A stretch of 64,000 bases of DNA from Rhizobium tropici CIAT 899 (lineage in GTDB: Bacteria; Pseudomonadota; Alphaproteobacteria; Rhizobiales; Rhizobiaceae). This document shows, in pieces, positions 34,876 to 43,989 of this stretch. The stretch lies in the NCBI RefSeq assembly GCF_000330885.1, contig NC_020059.1, forward strand, positions 733,001 to 797,000, given 5' to 3'. Numbering within the stretch: the first letter of the stretch is position 1; every line of letters begins with the position of its first letter. The notes beneath the pieces were generated by a model. The model did no database searches. It had not been told where the DNA came from and saw only the letters and a list, made by a program, of their open reading frames with translations. A program made the position numbers and the translations under genes.

Positions 34876-36306
34876 TCACTTTGCGGCTGTCTGCTCCACC
34901 TGTGGCTGCAGCGCTGCGACACGCTTGAGGCCGGCCTTGTGGCCGGAAACCATGGCCCCTGCGCTGCGATCCATCCGGATGAATGGGATGGTGGCAACGA
35001 CGGTCAGGATTGAAATGCAGAAGAACGCGATATGGAAATCGCGAACCTGCAGCTGCGTGCCGCTGAAGAAGGTCGAGGCTTCCAGGATCATGGCGGCGAC
35101 GGCAACGCCGAGCGCCAGGCTGATTTGCTGCATGACCGAGCTCATCGACGTCGCCTGACTTGCCTGCTTGTCGGTTATATCGGCGAAGGCGAGCGCATTG
35201 ATGCCGGTGAAGAAGAACGAGCGCGAGAAGCCGCCGATCAGCAGGATGCCGACGATGATGAGGTGCGGCGTCCACGGCTGGAAAAGACCGGTGCAGATCG
35301 TTGTGACTGTCGTAACGGCAGCAGCCGAAAGCAGCGCCGTTTTGAAGCCGACGGCGGTGAAGACGCGGCGTGCGATGAACTTGGTAGAGATCGCACCGAT
35401 CGCGCCGGCAAAGGTGATGAGACCGGACTGGAACGGATTAAGGCCGAAGCCGAGCTGCAGCATCAGCGGCGTCAGGAACGGCATGGCGCCGATGCAGATG
35501 CGGAACAGCGTGCCGCCCGTCACCGAGGCGCGGAAGGTGGCGTTCTTCAGCAGCGTGAGATCGAGGATCGGCGCCGGGTGTCGGCGCGCATGGCCGATAT
35601 AGAGGAAGCCGCAGACAAAGCCAATGATAACAGCCGAGATGCCGATATAGGGCGGCAGCGCCGGCAGGCTGATGACGGACATGCCGAAGACGACCCCGGA
35701 GGCGGCAAAGGACGTCAAAAGGAAACCGATGACATCGAGCTTCGGCGGCTTGGTCGCTTCCACCTCAGGCAGGAAGATTGACGCCAAGATCACGCCGAGG
35801 ATGCCGACGGGAACGTTTATCAGGAAGATCCAGTGCCAGGAGGCATAGGTGGTGATGAAACCGCCGAGCGGAGGACCGGCAAGCGGCCCGACGAGCGCGG
35901 GGATGGAAAGCAGCGCCATGGCGGAAACCAGGTCGCTTTTCTGCGTGGTGCGCACCAGCACGAGGCGCCCGACCGGAGTCATCATCGAGCCGCCGACGCC
36001 CTGCAGGAAGCGGGCGAAGACGAATTCCAGCAGGCCGCCCGAAAAGGCGCACATGATGGAACCGATGACGAAGACGCAGATGGCAACACGGAAGATGTTC
36101 TTCGCGCCGAAGCGATCCGCCATCCAGCCGCTGATCGGGATGAAGACGGCCAGCGACACCATGTAGGAGGTCAGGGCCAGCTTGAGCGTGATCGGGCCGA
36201 CATGGAGATCGTTGGCGATGGCCGGCAGCGCTGTCGCGATGACGGTGGAATCCATCTGTTCCATGAAGAGTGCGACGGCGAGGATCAATGGAACGATGCG
36301 ATTCAT
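34876..36306 (-). CDS. MFS multidrug exporter, DHA2 (EmrB/QacA) type
   Basis: A 476-residue inner-membrane proton antiporter of the 14-segment class. The N-terminal motif MDSTVIATALPAIANDL is the DHA2 signature, with the conserved Asp in segment 1. GWMADRFGAKNIFR is motif A, and ARFLQGVGGSMMTPVGRLVLVR and LVGPLAGPPLGGFITTYASWHWIFLINVPVG follow. It probably exports toxic organic compounds. The ATG at 36306 was chosen because GAGGCGG lies seven bases before it; upstream ATGs at 36312 and 36357 are less likely. No regulator or membrane-fusion gene adjoins it. Confidence 0.9.
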   Translation of the reverse strand: MNRIVPLILAVALFMEQMDSTVIATALPAIANDLHVGPITLKLALTSYMVSLAVFIPISGWMADRFGAKNIFRVAICVFVIGSIMCAFSGGLLEFVFARFLQGVGGSMMTPVGRLVLVRTTQKSDLVSAMALLSIPALVGPLAGPPLGGFITTYASWHWIFLINVPVGILGVILASIFLPEVEATKPPKLDVIGFLLTSFAASGVVFGMSVISLPALPPYIGISAVIIGFVCGFLYIGHARRHPAPILDLTLLKNATFRASVTGGTLFRICIGAMPFLTPLMLQLGFGLNPFQSGLITFAGAIGAISTKFIARRVFTAVGFKTALLSAAAVTTVTTICTGLFQPWTPHLIIVGILLIGGFSRSFFFTGINALAFADITDKQASQATSMSSVMQQISLALGVAVAAMILEASTFFSGTQLQVRDFHIAFFCISILTVVATIPFIRMDRSAGAMVSGHKAGLKRVAALQPQVEQTAAK

Positions 36307-36352
36307 AGGCATCCGCCTCGATAGGTCTGTCTGCGGTAAGGCTGTCGCCCAC

Positions 36353-36452
36353 TGCATAATTCCTTAAATCGGAATCGATTTAAGGAATTATGCAGCAGAT
36401 TGAAGGTGCTGCAGCCGCCTTTGCGCGTTACATGCGACGCGCAGCGCTGTAG
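36353..36452. repeat. 100-bp two-hairpin intergenic repeat, copy 1
   Basis: The first hairpin has perfect 19-base arms, TGCATAATTCCTTAAATCG and CGATTTAAGGAATTATGCA, with a 4-base loop (36353-36394). The second, at about 36408-36452, pairs CTGCAGC with GCTGTAG and GCGCGT with ACGCGC. A second copy is at 39329-39432. The element is of the kind called intergenic mosaic elements in rhizobia. Confidence 0.9.
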
Positions 36453-36750
36453 TGCAATCAGTTGCTCTGTAGTCCTATGCGAGGCCGCTGCCAATCCCGG
36501 ATCTTGCTCCATGAATGCTTGGGGATCACGTCTTCGTGACGGCCGCCGTCGCTGGCGCTGAACACAGGGTTTGACATATGCTAAGAGCATGTAAATGCTA
36601 AACGCATAAAACATCGTTCGGTGTATTAGCGGATTCGGATCGTCTTGTCATGACCAATTTTCGGTCAAGCGGCATGTGTTCCAGGGCCGTTGCTGCCGAC
36701 GACGTCGATAGGCGCAGCTTACGTCGCGCATCAGCATAAGGAGTAAGATC
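36453..36750. other. Intergenic region before the MBL-fold hydrolase gene
   Basis: The 298 bp contain no credible gene. Near 36570-36610 the string ATGCTAA and its relatives recur (ATGCTAAGAGCAT, ATGCTAAACGCAT), which may be regulator sites. The promoter of the MBL gene should lie between there and 36740. Confidence 0.4.
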
Positions 36751-37623
36751 ATGACGGCCGTCCTGCCCCCGGATACGCATCAGTTCAAATTGGGATCCTG
36801 CACCATCACCGTCGTCAAGGACGGCGCCAGCATCATGGATAATCCCTGGGAGACCTTTGGCTCGAACCAGGCCCCCGATACCGTTCGCAAGCTGCTGGAG
36901 CAGAATTTCCTGCCGACGGAAAAGCTCGTGAACAGCTATGCGCCCGCCATCATTGATACCGGTTCCGACGTGATCGTCGTCGATACCGGCTTTGGTGCAG
37001 CCGGACGCGCGCGTGGCCTGGGCCGTTTTCGCGAGGGGCTGAAGGCCGCCGGCTACACGCCGGAGCAGGTCACCGTTGTCGCACTCACGCATCTGCACGG
37101 CGATCATATCAACGGATTGATGGAAGAGGATGGTCCGGCCTTTCCGAACGCTCGCTATGTCGCCGGTGAGATCGAATACGGGTTCTGGACCGACAGGGCG
37201 CGTGAGGGAACACCGGCGGAAGGCGGCCATAAGGCCGTCCTCGCCAATGTCGTGCCCTTCGCCGAAAAGATGACCTTCCTTGGGGATGGCGACCAGATCG
37301 TCAGCGGCATGACCGCCATGCTGGCGCCCGGCCACACCCCTGGCCATCTCGTTTTCCACCTGGAATCCGGCGGCAGGCAGCTCGTCATGACCGGCGACAC
37401 CGCCAACCATTACGTCCTGTCGCTCGGCCGTCCGGACTGGGAAGTGCGTTTCGATCTGGACAAGCCGCAGGCGGCCAAGACCCGCCGCCGCATCTTCGAC
37501 ATGATCGCCGCCGACCGCATCCCTTTCCTCGGTTTTCACATGCCTTTCCCTGCTGTTGGCTTCGTCGAAAAGCAGCCGGAAGGTTTTCGCTATGTGCCGA
37601 AGAGCTACCAGTTCGATGTATGA
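36751..37623 (+). CDS. MBL-fold metallo-hydrolase
   Basis: A 290-residue metallo-beta-lactamase-fold protein. The zinc motif is THLHGDHINGL, with His114, His116, Asp118 and His119; a further ligand is in LAPGHTPGHLVF and another in MTGDTANH. There is no signal peptide in this reading. Relatives include lactonases and arylsulfatase-like hydrolases, and the domain alone does not tell the substrate. AAGGAG lies seven bases before the ATG. It is a single gene between a repeat and guaB. Confidence 0.88.
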   Translation: MTAVLPPDTHQFKLGSCTITVVKDGASIMDNPWETFGSNQAPDTVRKLLEQNFLPTEKLVNSYAPAIIDTGSDVIVVDTGFGAAGRARGLGRFREGLKAAGYTPEQVTVVALTHLHGDHINGLMEEDGPAFPNARYVAGEIEYGFWTDRAREGTPAEGGHKAVLANVVPFAEKMTFLGDGDQIVSGMTAMLAPGHTPGHLVFHLESGGRQLVMTGDTANHYVLSLGRPDWEVRFDLDKPQAAKTRRRIFDMIAADRIPFLGFHMPFPAVGFVEKQPEGFRYVPKSYQFDV

Positions 37624-37803
37624 GGATTGACGGTCTGAGAAGAAGCCTGCGTGCCCGGCATGTCTGCTGGGTACTTTTTGCTATTCCCTTCCTGTCATAG
37701 ACGTGTTACCAGCCCTCGCCAACTTCCAAGCAACACTTGCAAGATCGCCCGGTAGACGATTCGTTCCGGGCTTTCCTGTTTTTCACAGACGAAGGAATTG
37801 GCC

Positions 37804-39288
37804 ATGGCACGCATCATTGAAACGTCAACCGGGTTGGATGCTCTGACATTCGACGACGTGCTCCTGCAGCCGGGACACTCCGAGGTCATGCCGGGACAGA
37901 CGAATATCGCCACCCGCATCGCCCAGGACATCGAGCTCAATCTCCCGATCCTCTCCGCCGCCATGGACACTGTGACGGAAAGCCGCCTTGCGATCGCCAT
38001 GGCTCAGGCCGGCGGCATGGGCGTTATCCACCGTAATCTGACACCGGTGCAGCAGGCCGAAGAGGTCCGCCAGGTCAAGAAGTTCGAAAGCGGCATGGTC
38101 GTCAATCCGGTCACCATCGGTCCGGACGCAACACTTGCCGAAGCGCTCAGCCTGATGAAGGCCCACGGCATTTCCGGCATCCCGGTCGTCGAAAAGTCGC
38201 ATCGTCTGGTCGGTATCCTCACCAATCGCGACGTCCGTTTCGCCTCCGATCCCGAGCAGAAGATCTACGAGCTGATGACCCGCGAAAATCTGGTCACGGT
38301 CAAGGATGGTGTTCAGCAGCATGAAGCCAAACGCCTGCTGCACACGCACCGCATCGAAAAGCTACTTGTCGTTGACGCTGACAGCCGTCTCGTCGGCCTG
38401 ATCACCGTCAAGGATATCGAGAAGTCACAGCTGAACCCGCATGCTTCGAAGGATGCCCAGGGCCGCCTTCGTGCCGCAGCCGCCATCAGCGTCGGCGACG
38501 ATGGCTATGAGCGCGCCGAGCGCCTGATCGACGCCGGCGTCGACCTTCTGGTCGTCGATACCGCACACGGTCACTCGCAGCGCGTTCTCGATGCCGTCAC
38601 TCGCGTCAAGAAGCTGTCAAACTCCGTCCGAATCATGGCCGGCAACGTCGCCACCTATGACGGCACGCGCGCGCTGATCGATGCCGGTGCGGATGCCGTC
38701 AAGGTCGGTATCGGCCCCGGTTCCATCTGCACGACCCGTATCGTCGCCGGCGTCGGCGTGCCGCAGTTGGCCGCCATCATGTCGGCGGTGCAGGCTGCGC
38801 AGGATCAGAACATCCCGATTATCGCCGATGGCGGCATCAAGTTCTCCGGCGACTTGGCAAAGGCGATCGCCGCCGGCGCATCCGCCGCCATGATCGGTTC
38901 GCTGCTCGCCGGCACGGATGAAAGCCCGGGCGAGGTCTATCTGTATCAGGGCCGCTCCTTCAAGGCCTATCGCGGCATGGGCTCTGTCGGTGCCATGGCA
39001 CGTGGCTCGGCGGATCGTTACTTCCAGGCCGAGGTCCGCGACACGCTGAAGCTCGTGCCGGAAGGCATCGAAGGCCAGGTTCCCTACAAGGGCCCTGTCT
39101 CCGGCGTGCTGCATCAGCTCGCAGGCGGCCTCAAGGCAGCCATGGGCTATGTCGGCGGTGCCGATCTCAAGGATTTCCAGGAGCGCGCCACCTTCGTGCG
39201 CATCTCCGGCGCGGGCCTGCGCGAAAGCCATGCCCATGACGTCACGATCACCCGCGAAAGCCCGAATTATCCCGGCGCAGGCGGCTGA
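37804..39288 (+). CDS. guaB: Inosine-5'-monophosphate dehydrogenase
   Basis: A 494-residue cytoplasmic enzyme converting IMP to XMP with NAD+, the committed step to GMP. N-terminal marks are [17 protein letters not shown]. Two CBS domains occupy about residues 95-215 ([25 protein letters not shown], then [23 protein letters not shown]). The catalytic loop is [15 protein letters not shown], and the phosphate-binding part is [11 protein letters not shown]. The flap [10 protein letters not shown] is present. ATG 37804 follows GAAGGA at seven bases; a TTG at 37798 is less likely. The length is standard. Confidence 0.97.
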   Translation: MARIIETSTGLDALTFDDVLLQPGHSEVMPGQTNIATRIAQDIELNLPILSAAMDTVTESRLAIAMAQAGGMGVIHRNLTPVQQAEEVRQVKKFESGMVVNPVTIGPDATLAEALSLMKAHGISGIPVVEKSHRLVGILTNRDVRFASDPEQKIYELMTRENLVTVKDGVQQHEAKRLLHTHRIEKLLVVDADSRLVGLITVKDIEKSQLNPHASKDAQGRLRAAAAISVGDDGYERAERLIDAGVDLLVVDTAHGHSQRVLDAVTRVKKLSNSVRIMAGNVATYDGTRALIDAGADAVKVGIGPGSICTTRIVAGVGVPQLAAIMSAVQAAQDQNIPIIADGGIKFSGDLAKAIAAGASAAMIGSLLAGTDESPGEVYLYQGRSFKAYRGMGSVGAMARGSADRYFQAEVRDTLKLVPEGIEGQVPYKGPVSGVLHQLAGGLKAAMGYVGGADLKDFQERATFVRISGAGLRESHAHDVTITRESPNYPGAGG

Positions 39289-39328
39289 TCGATGACAGAT
39301 CGCGCTTTGGACAACGCCAGGTCCTTAC

Positions 39329-39432
39329 TGCATAATTCCTTAAATCGTGATCGATTTAAGGACAAAATTATGCAGCAGATTAAAAGTGCTACAGCGACCT
39401 TTGCGTGTCATATATGACACGCGGCGCTGTAG
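39329..39432. repeat. 100-bp two-hairpin intergenic repeat, copy 2
   Basis: This copy has the same first hairpin as 36353-36394 but with a 4-base insert (CAAA) in the right arm. Its second hairpin is cleaner: CTACAGCG pairs with CGCTGTAG around the perfect palindrome GCGTGTCATATATGACACGC. It follows guaB by 40 bases and runs into the start of the next gene. Confidence 0.9.
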
Positions 39433-39986
39433 AGGGCCTGGCGGCGATCCTCGCGGCTCTTTCCCTCGCACTTTTTGCCTGGATTCAGGCCGGCTTCGTC
39501 AGGGCATTCAGCGATGCCGCAGCCGGCCAGCAGATGCTCGATGCGCGTATCGGCGGCTATGAGAGCGAAGACGTCATCGCCATGTTGCGCTATCTCAGGG
39601 ATCATCCGGATCCGGCCGCGATCCTGCATTCGATGTATCTCGGGCCTGAGCTGATCTTCCCGCTGGTGCTGGGTGGATTGTTGTTCTGCCTGATGCGGCT
39701 GGTCGGCCCCGGCGGCTTTTTCTTCGGCCGGCCGATCCCACCCGGCGCGACCGCAGTCATCTTCTGCCTGCCGATCTTCTACACACTTGTCGATTATGCC
39801 GAGAATATCGCCGGCCTGATGCTCTATCCGCCGGCAACGCCCTCCGATGCGACGGTATCGCTGCTGGCGGGCCTGTTGCCCATCATCGTCAGGCTGAAAT
39901 TCCTGACGCTTGTGGTGACGGTTATTCTGCTGGCCCGCTTTGCGATTTTTCGCTACCTCTCGCCGGACGGCACGCGGCCGTCCTGA
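39414..39986 (+). CDS. Integral membrane protein of unknown function
   Basis: A protein of about 190 residues with an N-terminal hydrophobic segment (GLAAILAALSLALFAWIQAGFV) and further ones near FPLVLGGLLFCLMRLV, AVIFCLPIFYTLVDYAENIAGLMLY and LKFLTLVVTVILLARFAIF. A hydrophilic part with a histidine and aspartates lies between the first two (RYLRDHPDPAAILHSMYLG). I do not recognise the family. The likely starts, GTG 39405 or ATG 39414, both lie inside the preceding repeat and have no good ribosome site. It is followed by a MAPEG-family gene in the same direction. Confidence 0.65.
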   Translation: MTRGAVEGLAAILAALSLALFAWIQAGFVRAFSDAAAGQQMLDARIGGYESEDVIAMLRYLRDHPDPAAILHSMYLGPELIFPLVLGGLLFCLMRLVGPGGFFFGRPIPPGATAVIFCLPIFYTLVDYAENIAGLMLYPPATPSDATVSLLAGLLPIIVRLKFLTLVVTVILLARFAIFRYLSPDGTRPS

Positions 39987-40028
39987 TTGTTCCTATCAGT
40001 TTTCGGAAGTTCCAAAGGAGTTGGCGGC

Positions 40029-40451
40029 GTGACAGGCTACGAAATATTCTGGCCCATGATGGCGCATGCGGTACTGGTCTTCATCCTCTATGCACTCCTC
40101 GGATGGCGCCGCCGCGCGCTGGTGAAGGCCGGCCGCATTCAGCTAGCGCAATTCCGCGAAAACCACACAGCCGACGAACCAGCGGAAAGCCTGGTGGTGC
40201 GAAACAGCCTCGCCAATCAGTTCGAGCTTCCCTTGCTCTTCCATGTTGGCTGTATCGTCCTCTACACCGCTCAGGCGGATAATCTGCCGGCCGTAATCCT
40301 CGCCTGGATCTTCGTTGCCACGCGCTACGCTCATGCTTTCGTGCATGTGACGAGCAACGATCTGCGCTATCGCAGTCCGCTCTTCGCTCTCGGCTTTGCA
40401 GCCCTGGTCTGCATGTGGGGCTGGCTTGGCATTTGGCTCGCCTTCTCCTGA
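40029..40451 (+). CDS. MAPEG-family membrane protein
   Basis: A 140-residue inner-membrane protein with about four hydrophobic segments. The opening YEIFWPMMAHAVLVFILYALLGWRRRALV, the central VVRNSLANQFELPLLFHVGCIVLY and the segment VATRYAHAFVHVTSNDLRYRSPLF match the MAPEG pattern (membrane-associated proteins in eicosanoid and glutathione metabolism), including the N-Q-FE and RY-H marks. Bacterial members often have glutathione transferase or peroxidase activity, but the substrate is unknown. A GTG start at 40029 follows AAAGGAG at a normal spacing. Confidence 0.8.
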   Translation: MTGYEIFWPMMAHAVLVFILYALLGWRRRALVKAGRIQLAQFRENHTADEPAESLVVRNSLANQFELPLLFHVGCIVLYTAQADNLPAVILAWIFVATRYAHAFVHVTSNDLRYRSPLFALGFAALVCMWGWLGIWLAFS

Positions 40452-40598
40452 GACTGCCCGGTATTGCCGCAAGCCGCAACCTGCGGTAACGCGTTTGTGT
40501 TTTTCCTTTACCGTTACGCCGACATCGGTTGACCTATCTTGTCAGCGGGTGGCCGGTCGTTTGTTGCCTGCTGCCGGGGAAACAGGGAGAAGAGGATC

Positions 40599-41480
40599 AT
40601 GAGCACGGAAAAGCCGATCGTGACGCAGGCGATGATCAACGCCTATGACGAATACACGCATCTGACGCTCGACCGTCGGGGCTTCATGGAAAAGCTTACC
40701 AAGCTAGCAGGCTCGGCGGGCGCCGCCGCTGCCATCGCGCCGCTGCTCGCCGCCAACAAGGCAAGCGCTGAGATCATTGCCGTCGATGACAGCAGGCTGG
40801 ACGCAAAAGATGTGGCGTTCGCCGGCAGCAAAGGCGAGATCAAGGGCTATCTCGTCCGCCCGAAGGATGCGGCCGGCAAGCTCGGCGGCGTCATCGTCAT
40901 CCACGAGAATCGCGGCCTCAACCCGCATATCCGCGATGTCGCCCGCCGCATGGCGCTGGACGGTTTCGTGGTGCTGGCGCCCGATTTCCTCTCCCCGCTT
41001 GGCGGCACGCCCGAGGATGAGGACAAGGCGCGCGACATGTTTACCAATCTCGATCTGGCATTGACGGCCGCTAACGCCGAGGCGAGCCTGACCTATCTCG
41101 CCAAGACGGATGGCGCCAACGGCAAGGTAGGTGCCGTCGGCTTCTGCTGGGGCGGCGGTCTTGTCAACCGTTTCGCGACCATCTCGTCGGAGCTGAAGGC
41201 GGGCGTTGCCTATTATGGCGCGCAGCCGCCCGCAGGCGACGTGCCTGACATCAAGGCTGCCCTCTTGTTGCATTATGCCGGGTTGGACGACCGCATCAAC
41301 GCCGGCATCGAGGCCTATCGCAAGGAGCTGCAGTCAGCCGGCAAGACCTTCGAGATCTTCGTCTATGAAGGCGTCAATCATGCCTTCAACAACGATACCT
41401 CGGCTGCCCGATACGACAAGAAGGCGGCCGATCTCGCCTGGGGCAGGACAGTCGATTTTCTGAGGAGGTACGTGTCCTAG
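40599..41480 (+). CDS. Tat-exported dienelactone hydrolase family protein
   Basis: A 293-residue alpha/beta hydrolase. The N terminus carries a Tat-type signal after a 25-residue leader: DRRGFMEKLTKLAG, then a hydrophobic alanine stretch ending ANKASA. The catalytic triad is Cys in GAVGFCWGGGLV, Asp in YAGLDDRIN and His in EGVNHAFNND, the dienelactone hydrolase arrangement. Enzymes with this leader are usually annotated as carboxymethylenebutenolidase, but the physiological substrate is not known. The ATG at 40599 follows AGAGGAT. A hairpin is found after the stop. Confidence 0.87.
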   Translation: MSTEKPIVTQAMINAYDEYTHLTLDRRGFMEKLTKLAGSAGAAAAIAPLLAANKASAEIIAVDDSRLDAKDVAFAGSKGEIKGYLVRPKDAAGKLGGVIVIHENRGLNPHIRDVARRMALDGFVVLAPDFLSPLGGTPEDEDKARDMFTNLDLALTAANAEASLTYLAKTDGANGKVGAVGFCWGGGLVNRFATISSELKAGVAYYGAQPPAGDVPDIKAALLLHYAGLDDRINAGIEAYRKELQSAGKTFEIFVYEGVNHAFNNDTSAARYDKKAADLAWGRTVDFLRRYVS

Positions 41481-41517
41481 AACGACACGGATTTAGGGTG
41501 GGAGGTCACCGATTATT

Positions 41518-41542
41518 GGGGACGAAACCATGTTTCGGCCCC
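41518..41542 (+). terminator. Hairpin downstream of the dienelactone hydrolase gene
   Basis: GGGG-A-CGAAAC pairs with GTTTCG-G-CCCC around a CAT loop, one A-G mismatch. No T tract follows, so its terminator role is uncertain. Confidence 0.4.
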
Positions 41543-41677
41543 GGTTCCAGACTGCGAGCCGCCTCCTAAGTAATGATTAAAATTGGACTTTTCCCATTTA
41601 CGCGCATTGAACACGTCGGATGTCATAGCGTCTGCGCGCTTGAGCGCCGTTCAGCGTGAGAATGAAACGGGAAGAGC

Positions 41678-42310
41678 ATGAATCCGGATAATCCCGACCG
41701 TATTAACTTTCGAAAGAGGCCGCAGCAGGAGCGAAGCATCCAGCGTGTCGATGCCATCCTGTCGGTTGCGGCCGCGCTGATCGCCGAGAAGGGGGTGAGC
41801 GCGATGAAGATGACCGAGCTGGCTGCGGTTGCCGCAATCCCGATCGGCTCCGTCTATCAGTATTTTCCGGACAAGGCGGCGATCGTCCGCGCCTTGCTCG
41901 AGCGGCATTCCAGCCGCATCCGGCAAAAGGTCAGAGAGGCTTTTGCCTTCGTGGCGTCGCTCGATCATGCCATCGAGCTCGTCTGCACCATGATCGACTG
42001 GTATTATCGCGAGTTTCGCAGCGATCCCACCTATATCGGTGTCTGGCTCGGCACGGATATCGACAGGGATATCCTCCAGCTCAACATACAGCACAGCAAT
42101 CGCGTCGCCGAAATTTTCCTGGAGAGCATCCGACCTTTCCTGCCGGCTGAAAGTCGCATCGACCTTGAGGCACGCACGCAGCTGTTCAGCCATCTGATCG
42201 GCGCATCCATCCGCTTCGCCATCGTGAGCGAGGACGAGATGGCGCGACGTATGCTGCATGAATGGAAGCAGGTGATCCGCATTACCTTGCTGGCAGAGCC
42301 GGCGCAGTAA
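41678..42310 (+). CDS. TetR-family transcriptional regulator
   Basis: A 210-residue regulator with an N-terminal helix-turn-helix (AILSVAAALIAEKGVSAMKMTELAAVAAIPIGSVYQYFPDKAAIVRALLERH, about residues 27-78) and a helical ligand-binding C-terminal domain. GGGAAGAG precedes the ATG. It is tail to tail with a LysR gene, and 197 bp after the dienelactone hydrolase gene. Its target is not evident. It could act on its own promoter or on a distant gene. Confidence 0.9.
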   Translation: MNPDNPDRINFRKRPQQERSIQRVDAILSVAAALIAEKGVSAMKMTELAAVAAIPIGSVYQYFPDKAAIVRALLERHSSRIRQKVREAFAFVASLDHAIELVCTMIDWYYREFRSDPTYIGVWLGTDIDRDILQLNIQHSNRVAEIFLESIRPFLPAESRIDLEARTQLFSHLIGASIRFAIVSEDEMARRMLHEWKQVIRITLLAEPAQ

Positions 42311-42346
42311 CGATTCCTGAAAGCGATTGGCTGGTGATCCCCGAGC

Positions 42347-43300
42347 TCACCAGCCCGGCAGAATGTGCCCGGCGCGCAGTCGCGGATAAAAGCGCGTATA
42401 GGTTTTCACCTCGCCATCGAGATCGTCATCCACCGCAGCCGGCGTGATGTTGTCGAGGCAGGCCGAGATATGGGCGGTGATGGCGTTCATCAGCGATACG
42501 GACAAGCCGGCCCGCTTCATGATGCCGATCTGCACCGGCGGCAGCGGCGGGAAGCCATCGGCCTGGGTCAGCACTTTCATGCCGGTCCTGAGCGCCGATT
42601 CCGGCATGACCGAAACCGCCATGCCGGCGAGCACGGCCGCGGCGACGACGGTGCAGGACCAGCTGGTGAACAGGATCTGATAGTCGCGGCCCCCGGCGTC
42701 GAGCGCCGAACAGGCAAGCTGGCGCCACTGACAGTCGCGCCGCCCGACCGCGAGCGGAATGGGCGCATCGTCGCGCAGCGGATGATTGGCCGAGCCGACC
42801 CAGCAAAGTGGTTCCGTTCGCACGACATCTGACATGCGTTCACGCGGATTGTGGGTGACGAGCGCAATATCGAGTTCGCCGCGATGCATGCGCTCGGCAA
42901 GGTCGACCGAGGGTTCGCAGACGATGTAGAGCTCGACATTCGGGTGCGTCTTGGCGAAGCGGCCGATGATTTCGGGCATGTAGCGGTCGGCGTAATCGTC
43001 CGGCGTGCCGATGCGCAGCGTACCCTCGAGCCGATTGTCGTCGAAAGCCGCCATCGCCTCATTGTTCAGGCGAATGATGCGGCGGGCATAGTTCAGCAGC
43101 TTGTCACCTTCCGCGGTCAGGCGGTTGCCGCGGCCATCCTTGATAAAGAGTTGCTTGCCGACGCGCTCTTCCAGCCGCCGCATCTGCATGGAGACGGCCG
43201 ATTGCGTCTTGAACACACGGTCGGCTGCCTTGGTGAAGCTTCCGGAATCCACGATTGCGATGAAGGTCTGCAACTGATCGATATCAAGCGGCGCGGACAT
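42347..43300 (-). CDS. LysR-family transcriptional regulator
   Basis: A 317-residue LysR protein. The winged helix is DQLQTFIAIVDSGSFTKAADRVFKTQSAVSMQMRRLEERV (about residues 8-48), followed by the linker helix and substrate-binding domain. The ATG follows AGGTGAGCCC. It is divergent from the DUF1127 gene across 200 bp. The target is unknown; the neighbour is the first candidate. The C terminus (KTYTRFYPRLRAGHILPGW) looks slightly extended. Confidence 0.9.
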   Translation of the reverse strand: MSAPLDIDQLQTFIAIVDSGSFTKAADRVFKTQSAVSMQMRRLEERVGKQLFIKDGRGNRLTAEGDKLLNYARRIIRLNNEAMAAFDDNRLEGTLRIGTPDDYADRYMPEIIGRFAKTHPNVELYIVCEPSVDLAERMHRGELDIALVTHNPRERMSDVVRTEPLCWVGSANHPLRDDAPIPLAVGRRDCQWRQLACSALDAGGRDYQILFTSWSCTVVAAAVLAGMAVSVMPESALRTGMKVLTQADGFPPLPPVQIGIMKRAGLSVSLMNAITAHISACLDNITPAAVDDDLDGEVKTYTRFYPRLRAGHILPGW

Positions 43301-43436
43301 GGGCTCACCTATAAAGGAGTTTGATAGTTATCATTAGAAACATTCGTTGGACTGATCAATAGGGCTTTGGCATCTTCTGAATGCAATTCAGCATACCAAT
43401 CGAACAGAAACACCTGTCGAATTCCTCCCGGCCTAC

Positions 43437-43465
43437 GCCCCTTTTCCGGATCATCGGAAAGGGGC
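43437..43465 (+). promoter_or_regulatory. Hairpin in the DUF1127 leader
   Basis: GCCCCTTTTCCG pairs with CGGAAAGGGGC, an 11-bp stem with one bulged T and a 6-base loop. It lies 36 bases before the DUF1127 start and is probably part of its 5' untranslated region. Confidence 0.45.
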
Positions 43466-43500
43466 TTGGCTCGCGTGTGCCCAAAGAAAGGAACACGGAA

Positions 43501-43800
43501 ATGCGCACGACAGATCGGACCCTTGACCTCGGCCTAGCAACGCCATCGCTGTCGCTGACGGCACGCGTAGTGCTTGCTTTGAGCAATGTCGCATCGATCT
43601 GGCGCGCAATCCGAAATCGTAAGGAAATCGAATATCTGAATGAGCTGAACGACACTCAGTTGAGCGACATCGGCCTCACCAGACAGGATTTGAACGCCGC
43701 GCTGACCACCTCGACCTTCTTCGGGGATCCGTCCGGCCATCTCACCAATTCCGCGCGTCGCTGCGCGCGCCTCTCCGCCTTCAGCAGCTTTAGAGGCTGA
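43501..43800 (+). CDS. DUF1127 protein
   Basis: A 99-residue protein with the DUF1127 pattern in the middle (IWRAIRNRKEIEYLNELNDTQLSDIGLTRQDL), which is about 40 residues long and arginine-rich. Short DUF1127 proteins in Agrobacterium and Rhizobium have been linked to RNA turnover and to phosphate and stress responses. Here the domain is flanked by an N-terminal 45-residue segment (LATPSLSLTARVVLALSNVAS) and a short tail. AAAGGAAC is the ribosome site. A leader hairpin and a strong terminator enclose it as a single-gene unit. Confidence 0.82.
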   Translation: MRTTDRTLDLGLATPSLSLTARVVLALSNVASIWRAIRNRKEIEYLNELNDTQLSDIGLTRQDLNAALTTSTFFGDPSGHLTNSARRCARLSAFSSFRG

Positions 43801-43852
43801 TGGCGGACGATAGTTTCCCCGCAGGGTGATAGCCAATAAGCCCTGCCTCTTT

Positions 43853-43889
43853 CCCGGTGTTCGGCCCAAGGGCCAACACCGGGTTTTTT
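43853..43889 (+). terminator. Rho-independent terminator after the DUF1127 gene
   Basis: CCCGGTGTT and GGCC pair with GGCC and AACACCGGG (13 bp with one bulged C), with a 4-base loop and TTTTTT after it. Confidence 0.92.
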
Positions 43890-43989
43890 CTTTCTGAAGA
43901 CCGGGTTTTCGTCATGGATCACGCGCGGGCAAGTTGCCTCCTGCAGCAACTGTCTTATCTAACGACCTCATCCGAACAGCAGGGAAGCA

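Noticed and set aside
41678..42310. The TetR gene as regulator of the methyltransferase operator at 8421
   Set aside because: They are 33 kb apart and no matching GACCGAC/GTCGGTC site was seen upstream of this TetR gene, so no link can be claimed.
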